A model generated the notes under the pieces. It was not told the DNA's origin, searched no databases, and saw nothing but the letters and a program-made list of their open reading frames with translations. Position numbers and translations under genes: made by a program. DNA of 64,000 bases from Chryseobacterium sp. H1D6B (GTDB taxonomy: Bacteria; Bacteroidota; Bacteroidia; Flavobacteriales; Weeksellaceae), in contig NZ_JARXVJ010000001.1 of the NCBI RefSeq assembly GCF_029892445.1, positions 3,162,001-3,226,000 of the forward strand. Direction: 5' to 3'. Positions within the stretch are counted from its first letter, which is position 1. Every line of letters begins with the position of its first letter. Positions 37,970 to 46,334 of this stretch are shown in pieces.

Positions 37970-39247
37970 TTGAATCAAAATATTCCATTAGCTGAAAAAC
38001 TGAGACCAAAAACATTAGATGACGTTCTTGGACAGGAACATCTTACCGGTGAAAAGGGAACCATAAGGAAAATGCTTGAGAATGATTCTTTAAATTCTCT
38101 TATATTTTGGGGACCTCCGGGAACAGGGAAAACCACCCTTGCAGAAATTATTTCTGAGAAATCCGGCAGGAAGTTTTATAAGCTGTCTGCCGTTTCTTCG
38201 GGAGTAAAAGATGTCCGGGATGTAATAGATGAAGCAAAAAAGCAGAATCTGTTTTCCGGAAAATCACCGATTTTATTTATTGATGAGATCCACCGTTTTA
38301 ATAAATCCCAGCAGGATTCATTACTGCATGCTGTGGAAAAAGGATGGATCGTGCTCATTGGTGCTACCACAGAAAACCCAAGTTTCGAAATTGTTTCCGC
38401 ATTGCTTTCGAGAAGCCAGGTATATGTTTTGAAAGCGCTGAGTTATGAAAAACTGGAAGATTTAATCGATACTTCTCTTGAGAAATTTAATCAGGATGAG
38501 AGAACGGATTTCAAAGTAAAGGAGAAAGAGGCTTTTATTCAATATTCCGGAGGGGATGCCAGAAAACTAATTAATTCTGTAGAGCTTGTTCTGAATCAAT
38601 ATAAAAATTCTGAGAATAATGAGATCACTAATGAAGATGTTCTAGCTGTTCTGCAGGAGACAATGGCACTTTATGATAAGAATGGTGAACAGCATTATGA
38701 TATTATTTCAGCTTTTATAAAATCTATGCGGGGCAGTGATCCCAATGGTGCCGTTTACTGGTTGGCAAGAATGATCGCCGGGGGAGAAGATATCAAGTTT
38801 ATTGCAAGAAGGATGCTTATTCTAGCGGCGGAAGATATTGGTCTTGCCAACCCGAATGCACTGGTTATTGCGAACAGCTGTTTTCAGGCCGTCAATGTGA
38901 TCGGAAATCCGGAAGCAAGGATCCTTTTAAGCGAGGCTGCTGTTTATTTGGCTGTTTCTCCCAAAAGCAACTCGGCTTATATGGCCATTAATGATGCTTT
39001 AGCAATGGTAAAGAAAACTGGAAATCTGCCTGTTCCGCTGCATTTAAGAAATGCTCCTACAAAGCTCATGAAGGATATGGATTATGGGAAGGAATATAAA
39101 TATGCCCACTCTTATGAAGGGAATTTTGTAGATCAGGATTTTCTGCCTCAGGAAATTAAAGATGTTAAATTTTATGAGCCTGGAAATAATGCTACTGAAA
39201 AGAAGATTTATGATGAGCTTAAGAAAAAATGGAACAATAAATATTAA
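37970..39247 (+). CDS. rarA: Replication-associated recombination protein A (AAA+ ATPase)
   Basis: Cytoplasmic AAA+ protein acting at stalled replication forks (RarA/MgsA/WRNIP1 family). The Walker A motif is at residues 48-55 (GPPGTGKT), Walker B is LFIDEIHRF near residue 99, sensor 1 follows in IGATTENPSFE, and the C-terminal tetramerisation part includes GSDPNGAVYWLARM. Length 425 is normal. The start is TTG (encoding MNQNIPLAEKLRPKTLDD, the usual N-terminus). A strong terminator follows. Confidence 0.94.
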   Translation: MNQNIPLAEKLRPKTLDDVLGQEHLTGEKGTIRKMLENDSLNSLIFWGPPGTGKTTLAEIISEKSGRKFYKLSAVSSGVKDVRDVIDEAKKQNLFSGKSPILFIDEIHRFNKSQQDSLLHAVEKGWIVLIGATTENPSFEIVSALLSRSQVYVLKALSYEKLEDLIDTSLEKFNQDERTDFKVKEKEAFIQYSGGDARKLINSVELVLNQYKNSENNEITNEDVLAVLQETMALYDKNGEQHYDIISAFIKSMRGSDPNGAVYWLARMIAGGEDIKFIARRMLILAAEDIGLANPNALVIANSCFQAVNVIGNPEARILLSEAAVYLAVSPKSNSAYMAINDALAMVKKTGNLPVPLHLRNAPTKLMKDMDYGKEYKYAHSYEGNFVDQDFLPQEIKDVKFYEPGNNATEKKIYDELKKKWNNKY

Positions 39248-39254
39248 AATAAAA

Positions 39255-39283
39255 AAGGATACCTGATCAGGTATCCTTCTTTT
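39255..39283. terminator. Terminator after rarA
   Basis: Arms AAGGATACCTGA and TCAGGTATCCTT meeting directly, with A-tract left and T-rich right; convergent genes. Confidence 0.86.
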
Positions 39284-39298
39284 ATATAAGGTGGAAAA

Positions 39299-39736
39299 TT
39301 ATTTCACTTTAGTTTCGATAAATAAAGATTTTTTACCGTTGTAATCTTTAACTTCTATTTTAGCTAGAATATCTGAATATACTTTTGTATCTGGATTTGT
39401 GAATTCATACCCTTCAATGAAAACAGGGGTGTTTTTTGCCAGGCCGTACTGCTCATTTACCTGAGCTAAAGTTACTCTGTCTAAGCCTTCATATCCTTTT
39501 TTGATTTTGAATTCTGTTAATCCATTATCAGCAAGATAATTGAATTTTTTAAGATTTTGAGGCAGATTGCCGGCCGTTTTATAAACATTCATGCTTTGTA
39601 CAGTATTCTGTCTCGTGCTGAACATATCTACTGTTCCAACGATATCATTGGCTACAGCAAATTTTACAGCAGTATTCTTCTGGGCAAATAAAGTTGCTGA
39701 AGCAAATAGTAAAAAAGAGTAGAGTATTTTTTTCAT
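39299..39736 (-). CDS. Secreted protein of unknown function
   Basis: A 145-residue protein with a signal peptide (MKKILYSFLLFASATLFAQ). The mature part is about 125 residues, beta-strand rich and Lys-rich, without Cys. No family recognised. It is alone on its strand between the rarA terminator and the DUF2339 gene. A conserved lineage-specific periplasmic protein is the most likely nature. Confidence 0.7.
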   Translation of the reverse strand: MKKILYSFLLFASATLFAQKNTAVKFAVANDIVGTVDMFSTRQNTVQSMNVYKTAGNLPQNLKKFNYLADNGLTEFKIKKGYEGLDRVTLAQVNEQYGLAKNTPVFIEGYEFTNPDTKVYSDILAKIEVKDYNGKKSLFIETKVK

Positions 39737-39846
39737 AATATATGGGATATGTAACTATTAAAAACGTGATAAATATAGTTATTTTTTATAAAATGTGAAC
39801 GGAATTTTGTTATAATTTGAAAATTAGGTATAAATAAAAGGTTTTG

Positions 39847-42087
39847 TTAGGGATTTACATTCTGGTTTTCTGAATTTTCTTCTTTTTTGTCAACCAAATT
39901 TTTAATAATATTTTTCAATCGCTGAAACATAAAAGAACTCAGTAATAAAATAAGCCCCAATATGATAAAAGCGATCACTCTTGAAATATTATCCATCTGC
40001 CAGACATCATACACATAGAGTTTCAAAACCATAATGCCTATTAATGTAAATCCAATTTTATTCAGTTCTGCGATATTGCTTTTTAATCCTCTATAAATAA
40101 ATATACTGGCCGTAACAGTCCAGATTATCGGTAGATATAAAATATTGAAATGCTTCTGAAGCTGATAAGATTCTGTGATATTTCGTGCATTTCCTAAAAT
40201 ATATAAATGATAAAGTTCAAGACTAGCGGCGGCTGTTATTACCGCTCCAATAAACCAATACCCAGCTTTGAAATTGAGAAATGAGGATTTAGGTATAATT
40301 TTCAATCCTGTATAAATGAAGGGAATCAAATATAATAAATAAATTCCATAAAAATGCTGAGAGATTTTTCTTTCTAGCACTGCTGTTACAACTTCTGAAC
40401 CGGCAGCACCTGCATGCATAATAATTAAAAACAGAAATAAATAAATAAGTCCAGTTTCAATCTCTTTCCCAATGTCCAGTTTTTTACGTAGAATTAATAA
40501 AATTAACACATAATAAATGCTGTATAAGAATGCAGTGCTGAGAATGATAGAATCAGGCTTGTGTGAAATATGATATATAATTTCCAGCAGGACAGCGATA
40601 TAAATGACTCCATAACTTATTACAGAAAATACATTCTCAAAAAAGCTGTTTTTTGATTTGTTGTTTTCAGAAAATCTTTTCAGCAGAAATAAATTGGAGA
40701 GTACAGTAATAATTGTTACTGAGCTCGTTAAAAAAATAGGGTTAAAAATAATCTTTAAATCTTTAGCACTGAAATATCCTGCCCAGGTGGTCATTTGAGA
40801 AATAATAACGAGAGGAAATAAAATATAAAAGCATATTCTAAAAATAGTAAGGTTTGTTTTTTTCCAGATGAAAAGTAATAAAGCAGCTTCCACAGCCCAT
40901 ACACTCGTTATCAAATCAGTTTTAAACTGCAGGGCAAAAGCTAAAGTGACAAGACTTATGGTAATTCCTGCAAAAACAGAATAATTGGTTTCAAAGTTTT
41001 TTCTGCTGTACTCTCTGAAAAGTAATAATCCGTTAACAGCTGCGAAAATAATCGGGAAAATAATAACCGGTTCATAGTTTAATTGATTGAAAATATAAAC
41101 CAGGCCTGTGATGCTGGAGAAATTAATGAGGATAAGCATCAATATATCAAGAGTGACCAGCGTATTTTTCTTAACATAATTTTGCAGCGCAAATGCATAG
41201 AAAATAATATACGAAGCAACATAAAAATAAACACTTAAGATTTCTGTTTTTTCAAAAACCCAGTAAAAAAGATAGATGCTGGTGAAAATAAAGGCGATCC
41301 ATCCTATGCTTTTCCAGTGCTTTAAAAAGGCAATAATCAGCATTCCAATATTTAAAACCATTAAATAAGTGAATAAAAATGGATAATTGCTTTGTCCTGT
41401 GCTGATCATTAAAGGAGCCAGAAATCCTCCAAATAGCGAAAAAATAATTAAAACCTCACTTTTATAATAATAGGAGAGAACGATTGAAATTAATGTAATA
41501 AGAGAAATAAGTATAAATGCTGTATTCTGGGAAAATAAATGATATTCCTGAAAAGCAATAGTAACAGAGAAATAAAGAACTGCAATCCCGCCGCCTATAA
41601 TAATAGAAGAGAAGGAGCTGTAATTTTTTCTTATAAAATGGCCTATAACCATGATTCCGGCGCCTGTACAAAGACCGATTGCTAATCTCGCTGTTTCACT
41701 GATCCAATTTTTATCAATGGCATACTTTACAAAATATCCAATTCCGAGTACCAGCGTGAAAATCCCAATAATGGTTAACGCATTCTGTTTCAAAAAATCG
41801 AAAATGGGACCCATCCAGTCCTTTTGAGGTTCGTGATGAATTTCTTCTTTCGTTTCGGTTGTATTTTTTTCTTCAGATGATTTTTTTTCTTGAATATTTT
41901 CAGTTAAAGTTGTAGTATCGGCTGAATTTTTTTTCTCTTCTGTAATTTCAGGAAGTGGATTGTTTTTATTTAAGATCTTTTTATTCAGTTCAAAAATCTC
42001 ATTTTCTAATTTCTGAATTCTATGAGTAAGCTTATTGTATATCAATAGAAGAGCTGTAATTAGTATGATAATGAGAAAATAGATCAT
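39847..42087 (-). CDS. DUF2339 multi-pass membrane protein
   Basis: A 746-residue integral membrane protein. One N-terminal helix is followed by a charged coiled-coil-like linker rich in Glu, Lys and Thr (about residues 20-90), then roughly 20 or more hydrophobic segments to the end. The segment starting DWMGPIFDFLKQNALTIIGIF with GIGYFVKYAIDKNWI is typical of DUF2339 proteins. Function of the family is not known. A minus-strand TATATTTG box at 42105-42112 lies 17 bases before the ATG. It stands alone in its transcription unit. Confidence 0.86.
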   Translation of the reverse strand: MIYFLIIILITALLLIYNKLTHRIQKLENEIFELNKKILNKNNPLPEITEEKKNSADTTTLTENIQEKKSSEEKNTTETKEEIHHEPQKDWMGPIFDFLKQNALTIIGIFTLVLGIGYFVKYAIDKNWISETARLAIGLCTGAGIMVIGHFIRKNYSSFSSIIIGGGIAVLYFSVTIAFQEYHLFSQNTAFILISLITLISIVLSYYYKSEVLIIFSLFGGFLAPLMISTGQSNYPFLFTYLMVLNIGMLIIAFLKHWKSIGWIAFIFTSIYLFYWVFEKTEILSVYFYVASYIIFYAFALQNYVKKNTLVTLDILMLILINFSSITGLVYIFNQLNYEPVIIFPIIFAAVNGLLLFREYSRKNFETNYSVFAGITISLVTLAFALQFKTDLITSVWAVEAALLLFIWKKTNLTIFRICFYILFPLVIISQMTTWAGYFSAKDLKIIFNPIFLTSSVTIITVLSNLFLLKRFSENNKSKNSFFENVFSVISYGVIYIAVLLEIIYHISHKPDSIILSTAFLYSIYYVLILLILRKKLDIGKEIETGLIYLFLFLIIMHAGAAGSEVVTAVLERKISQHFYGIYLLYLIPFIYTGLKIIPKSSFLNFKAGYWFIGAVITAAASLELYHLYILGNARNITESYQLQKHFNILYLPIIWTVTASIFIYRGLKSNIAELNKIGFTLIGIMVLKLYVYDVWQMDNISRVIAFIILGLILLLSSFMFQRLKNIIKNLVDKKEENSENQNVNP

Positions 42088-42137
42088 TTTGAGTTTAATT
42101 TATTCAAATATAGATAAATGTAAATGACTATAAAAAT

Positions 42138-42168
42138 TAATCCATCACACTAAGAATGTGATGGATTA
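42138..42168 (-). terminator. Terminator after duplicated secreted gene A
   Basis: 12-base arms TAATCCATCACA and TGTGATGGATTA. A near-identical hairpin follows the second copy at 43867-43899. Confidence 0.82.
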
Positions 42169-42197
42169 GAGTAAGCAGGCAAATTATTTGATATTGC

Positions 42198-42908
42198 TTA
42201 ATTGGAAATTTTATAAATGTAAAAAGAAGAGGCGCTGGATCCTAATAATCCAAGATCTAAAAGAGAAGATCCTGTAAGTCCAAAAGAAATTTTATCTCCC
42301 GCCTGTAAAGGATACACTGAATTAATATTACTTTCAGATATTGTTAAGCTAAGAATAAGCAGGTTGATACCGCTGAAAGTCCGTGTATCCAAAAGAGTGG
42401 CTGTTGTACCTGTCGTTTTTAATATACCGATACCAGGAGAATTAGCTAATAAGGATGCCTGAAGCCCGGTACCATACCTGAAAGTATAACCCACAGCGTA
42501 TATTCCGGTAGCCGGTACAGTATACGTATTGTCGGTATTAGAAAATAAAGCCGTATTACCCAGAGTGCTTTCTGTGGTTACAAAATTAACTGCTCTAAAT
42601 CCTGAAGGAAATAGCCCTAGACTTAGAAGACTGATGCCGGATGCTTTTTTTGCTGCATAAACAGTGGTATTGGTATTACCAGGAGTAGTTATTACTGATG
42701 GATCCATCTTTGAAACCTCATTAGTGGTTTGGTTAATTGCTAAAAGCTGGTAGCCGGATAATGAGGGAGCCTGAGGAGCTGTTCGGATTTTTGCGTTTCC
42801 ATTAACATCTAAGGTAGCTGTTGGATTAGGCGTATTTATCCCGACTTGGGAAAATACAGAAATTGAGAAGGTTGCTAAAATCAGAGTGTAGATTTTAATT
42901 TTCATCAT
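42198..42908 (-). CDS. Secreted protein with VGINT repeat-type N-terminus, copy A
   Basis: A 236-residue exported protein with a signal peptide ending FSQ. The mature N-terminus VGINTPNPTATLDVNGNAKI is a motif seen at the start of many flavobacterial surface proteins that resemble phage-tail or adhesin trimers. The C-terminal 130 residues look like a compact beta-sandwich of the TNF/C1q kind (FRAVNF...NTYTVPATGIYAVGYTF). By eye it is about 70 percent identical to the gene at 43929. Probably a surface protein; ligand unknown. Two start Met codons (MMK); either is possible. Confidence 0.8.
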   Translation of the reverse strand: MMKIKIYTLILATFSISVFSQVGINTPNPTATLDVNGNAKIRTAPQAPSLSGYQLLAINQTTNEVSKMDPSVITTPGNTNTTVYAAKKASGISLLSLGLFPSGFRAVNFVTTESTLGNTALFSNTDNTYTVPATGIYAVGYTFRYGTGLQASLLANSPGIGILKTTGTTATLLDTRTFSGINLLILSLTISESNINSVYPLQAGDKISFGLTGSSLLDLGLLGSSASSFYIYKISN

Positions 42909-43866
42909 TGGATTTTTTTTTAATTGTTTTACTTTTTTTTAGTTTAAAAATTGAGGTCTTTTTCATGAATGATTAGTTAAGTTAATTCAAAGTTAATGGA
43001 ATTATTATTATTGAAAATTAATTTAAAGTTGAAAAATAACGCCTAATAGAAGGTGTTTGCGAATATGTTTGAATTTAAAATTATTATTGATTAATATTAT
43101 AAATTATAAATCAATAAGTAGTGATTTTTTTTAATTTTTAAAAAAAATATACCTTATTTTTAAAAACAGGATAGGAAGATTGTTTTTTTTCTAGGCTGCT
43201 TTTAAAAATTATCGTTTATAACTGCAGAAATTTTTGTTTAAGGAAGATTAAATATATTGAAGAATATTATTTTTAGTAGGAATAAATGGTATTCGGATTT
43301 CTCTTTTAGATGATGTGCAGGCATTTCATTGAACTTCATTTTACCTTTTAAAAATTTCGGATACATACTACAAAAGAATTTAAGTTTTCTGATAATTTTT
43401 CTGTGCAAATTTATTTTATCTGATTCATTTTTTGTTACGTAAAAACACGCAAATAACCATGAATGCTTATATTCAGCCGCAAGTGGATGAATCTTCAAAT
43501 AATGGGGATAGAAGATTGATAAATAATGTCTGAGAAATAAAAAAAGCAAGTATTTGCCGGATAAACACATTTTGATATTAATTCCTGAGTATTATGCGTT
43601 GTAATTTCTATACAATTTTATTACATGATGCGTCCGGCTTATGTACTGACTTTTTGAAAATAGAGTGATTTTCTATAGATGTTTGTAAGAGCGAGGTATT
43701 TTCACCAATACTTATAGGGGAGTAGTATTGATTTTTTTAAGAAGAGCTTAAAGCTTTATTGTCTAATTTTATAATTGAATGAATTATTTAATAACAAAAT
43801 ATCAGTAAAGAAGAATTAAAAGAATACAATTTGTTTTATTTAAATAGGTTGTAATGACTGTAAAAA
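42909..43866. other. AT-rich spacer between the duplicated secreted genes
   Basis: About 960 bases of very AT-rich DNA. A tract at 43082-43132 (GATTAATATTAT, then ATAAATCA and GTGATTTTTTT) is closely repeated at 44828-44872 upstream of the second copy, so the upstream region was duplicated along with the gene. A weak reverse frame is listed separately. Nothing else recognised. Confidence 0.6.
43238..43570 (-). CDS. Weak open frame, 110 residues, doubtful
   Basis: Reverse-strand frame rich in Lys, Phe, Leu and His with no signal peptide, no recognised domain and no clear promoter. It lies in the spacer of the duplicated pair and may be a remnant or a chance frame. Confidence 0.2.
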   Translation of the reverse strand: MCLSGKYLLFLFLRHYLSIFYPHYLKIHPLAAEYKHSWLFACFYVTKNESDKINLHRKIIRKLKFFCSMYPKFLKGKMKFNEMPAHHLKEKSEYHLFLLKIIFFNIFNLP

Positions 43867-43899
43867 TTAATCCATCACAGAATCTATGTGATGGATTAA
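43867..43899 (-). terminator. Terminator after duplicated secreted gene B
   Basis: Perfect 13-base arms TTAATCCATCACA and TGTGATGGATTAA, loop GAATCTA; a T-rich run follows on the minus strand. Confidence 0.84.
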
Positions 43900-43928
43900 C
43901 GGTGTAGAGTGACTAAATTATATAATGC

Positions 43929-44648
43929 TTAATTTGAAACTTTGTAAATGAAGAAGGAAGCAACACTATTACCCAGTAAGCCGACATCTAAAAGAGAAGA
44001 ACCCGTAAGCCCTAAAGAGATTTTATCTCCTGCCTGCAGTGTGTAAAGCGAATTAACCGTACTTTCAGAAATAGTTAAGCTCAGTAATATAAGGTTGGCA
44101 CCGCTAAAGGTACGGCTGTCAATAACAGTGGCAACACCTGCTCTGTTCCTTACTATCCCGACACCAGGTGAGTTTGCTAATATAGAAGCTTGCAGCCCGG
44201 TACCGTATCTAAAAGTAAACCCAATTGCATAGACTCCGTTAGAAGGGATTGTATAAGTATTGTCTGTGTCTGAAAATAACGCTGCATTTCCTAGTGTTCT
44301 TTCAGCGGCAAGGAAATTAACTGCCCTAAAGCCTGTAGGAAACAAGCCTAAACTTAAAAGACTGATCCCTGTGGTCTTTTTTGCGGCATAAACACTTCCA
44401 TCAGTATTAGCAGCTGCAGATGCCGCATCTATGATTACTTGCGGATCTACTTTAGCAACTTCAAAGGTTCCTTGGTTAAGTGCCATTATCTGGTAACCGG
44501 GCAATGCAGTTACTTGTGGCATTGTCCTGATCTTGGCATTGCCATTAACATCTAATGTTGCTGTTGGGCTTGATGTATTAATCCCAACTTGAGAAAATAG
44601 TGGAATAGCAGATACTGCTAAAATTAGCGTATAAATCTTAGTTTTCAT
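43929..44648 (-). CDS. Secreted protein with VGINT repeat-type N-terminus, copy B
   Basis: A 239-residue paralogue of the gene at 42198, with the same signal peptide type, SQVGINTSSPTATLDVNG start and TNF/C1q-like C-terminal sandwich. The main difference is a short linker near residue 75 (DAASAAANTDGS). Gene, terminator and upstream tract are all repeated in the other copy, pointing to a tandem duplication of roughly 1.7 kb. Divergence suggests the duplication is not recent. Confidence 0.8.
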   Translation of the reverse strand: MKTKIYTLILAVSAIPLFSQVGINTSSPTATLDVNGNAKIRTMPQVTALPGYQIMALNQGTFEVAKVDPQVIIDAASAAANTDGSVYAAKKTTGISLLSLGLFPTGFRAVNFLAAERTLGNAALFSDTDNTYTIPSNGVYAIGFTFRYGTGLQASILANSPGVGIVRNRAGVATVIDSRTFSGANLILLSLTISESTVNSLYTLQAGDKISLGLTGSSLLDVGLLGNSVASFFIYKVSN

Positions 44649-44877
44649 GGGTGGTTTTTTTGTTAGTTTTAGTTTTTATATAGCAAAAATCATACCTTTT
44701 TTTATTAAGGATTTTTTATTGCTAAGTCAAAATTAATAAAAATTTTATAATTATATGTGCTTTATGTGTTAATTAACATTCGATAATTAACGTATTGGTT
44801 TTAATGTGTTAATTTAGAATTAAATAGTGATTAATATTATTGGTTATAAATCATTATTAAGTGATTTTTTTAACAGA
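44649..44877. other. AT-rich upstream region of secreted gene B
   Basis: Contains the repeated GATTAATATTAT tract at 44828-44872 and several TTAATTAAC / GTTAATT words (44769-44820) that may be regulatory. No gene seen. Confidence 0.45.
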
Positions 44878-44907
44878 AAAAGCTGCTATAAATATATAAC
44901 AGCTTTG
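44878..44907 (-). terminator. Terminator after pheA
   Basis: Arms AAAGCTG and CAGCTTT around an AT-rich loop, beyond the pheA stop on the minus strand. Confidence 0.65.
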
Positions 44908-44925
44908 TATGAGAGTGGAAAATAA

Positions 44926-45774
44926 TTAACTTTCAAGAAGAAATTCATTGTAATTTCCTAGAAAATCTACAGCAGCATTGATTGATTTTAACTCTGCCAA
45001 AGCATTTTTATGTAAAATAGGTTCCCATTTTCCTGCAACATTGATGTAGAAAAAATAATTTCCCAATCCAGTTTTTAAAGTTCTTGATTCAATTTTGCTT
45101 AAATTCATTTTACGCCACGCAAATACTGATAAGACTTGATGAAGTCCTCCAGCGTGATCTTCAGGAAGTGTAATTAATAATCCTGATTTTTCTCCTAAAA
45201 CTTCAAGATTTTCATTTTGATAGGAATTCTGTTGTTTTGAGATCACAATAAACCGGGTATGATTCTGCTCAAAATCCTGAATATTCCTGTTGACCACATT
45301 TAATCCGTATAAATTAGCTGCAAATTGATTGGCAACAGCTGCGATTTTAAGGTCTTTATTTTCTGAAACATATTTAGCCGCCGCCGCAGTAGAAGAAAAG
45401 TCCTGTTTAGAAATTTCTTTATAATGAGAATCTAAAAAATGGAAGCTCTGTGCTAAGGCCTGCGGATGAGAATATATCCTTTCAATCTCATGAATGCTGT
45501 TTTCTGGATGGATCATCAGATGATGGGCGATCGGCATTACAGCTTCTGCTTCAATTTTTATCGATGGGGTTTTGTATAAATAATCCAGCGTCATAGAAAC
45601 AGTTCCTTCAATAGAATTTTCTAAAGGAACTACAGCTTTATCTGCCTCACCATTTTCTACAGCCATAAAACAGTCTAAAATATTGGCCTGCGGCAAAAGT
45701 TCTTCGTTTCGGAAAAGCTGTGTGGCTGCAAGCTGTGTGAAACTGGCCTGCGGACCTAAGAATGCAATCTTCAT
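44926..45774 (-). CDS. pheA: Prephenate dehydratase
   Basis: Converts prephenate to phenylpyruvate for phenylalanine synthesis. The 282-residue protein from the ATG at 45774 begins MKIAFLGPQASFTQLAA, the usual PDT start. The frame is open 12 codons further, but that would overlap the upstream thioesterase gene. The dehydratase domain shows ENSIEGTVSMTLD near residue 55 and the catalytic NHTRF near residue 174. A C-terminal ACT domain (from about residue 195) should give feedback control by Phe. No chorismate mutase domain is fused. It starts about 10 bases after the thioesterase stop and is probably co-transcribed. Confidence 0.93.
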   Translation of the reverse strand: MKIAFLGPQASFTQLAATQLFRNEELLPQANILDCFMAVENGEADKAVVPLENSIEGTVSMTLDYLYKTPSIKIEAEAVMPIAHHLMIHPENSIHEIERIYSHPQALAQSFHFLDSHYKEISKQDFSSTAAAAKYVSENKDLKIAAVANQFAANLYGLNVVNRNIQDFEQNHTRFIVISKQQNSYQNENLEVLGEKSGLLITLPEDHAGGLHQVLSVFAWRKMNLSKIESRTLKTGLGNYFFYINVAGKWEPILHKNALAELKSINAAVDFLGNYNEFLLES

Positions 45775-45784
45775 AATAGTATAT

Positions 45785-46198
45785 TTATTCGGGTTTCCAG
45801 TTTTCTTCAATCAGCTTGATGAGAAAGTCCGGACATTTAATAATTTTATTCGTTTTGGAGTCTAAAAAGAAAAGAGTGGTGGAAGCTTCCGTTATTTTAA
45901 TATGCTCTTCATTGTAAATTTCATATTCAAATTCAATTCTTACTCCAGGTATTTTTTTTACAAACGTATGAATTTCTAATTTTTGGTCATACAAAGCAGG
46001 TCGCAAATACTTAATTTTATACTCCGAGACAGGCAGCCAAATACCCTGGTTCTCAATCTCATCATAAGACATTCCTATGGTTCGAAATAACTCCACTCTT
46101 CCGATTTCAAAATACTCGGCATAATTCCCGTAGTATACATATTTCATAGGGTCTGTTTCTCCGTAACGTACTCGTATTGAGTGTTTTGTGTGTATCAT
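45785..46198 (-). CDS. Acyl-CoA thioesterase (4HBT/YbgC-like)
   Basis: A 137-residue hotdog-fold thioesterase. The motif RYGETDPMKYVYYGNYAEYFEIGR (residues 9-32, given in parts) holds the catalytic Asp of the 4-hydroxybenzoyl-CoA thioesterase family, in the place of the common YxEtDxxGvVYya pattern. First gene of a two-gene unit with pheA. A minus-strand TATATTTG at 46221-46228 lies 22 bases upstream of the ATG. Confidence 0.88.
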   Translation of the reverse strand: MIHTKHSIRVRYGETDPMKYVYYGNYAEYFEIGRVELFRTIGMSYDEIENQGIWLPVSEYKIKYLRPALYDQKLEIHTFVKKIPGVRIEFEYEIYNEEHIKITEASTTLFFLDSKTNKIIKCPDFLIKLIEENWKPE

Positions 46199-46220
46199 TT
46201 TAAGTCGTTAATTATACATA

Positions 46221-46228
46221 CAAATATA
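46221..46228 (-). promoter_or_regulatory. -7 box of the thioesterase-pheA unit
   Basis: TATATTTG on the minus strand, exact TAnnTTTG match, 22 bases before the ATG. Confidence 0.48.
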
Positions 46229-46334
46229 TTTTTAAATAATCAATACCCGCAATATTTTTTTTTAAAGATAAAAAATTAGACCTTTGTCTTCCTCCTAAAA
46301 AAAGGACTAACTAAGAATTAATCGGGGCATAAAT

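Noticed and set aside
46199..46334. Possible oriC next to dnaA
   Set aside because: No cluster of TTATCCACA-like boxes or AT-rich unwinding repeats was seen in the spacers on either side of dnaA.
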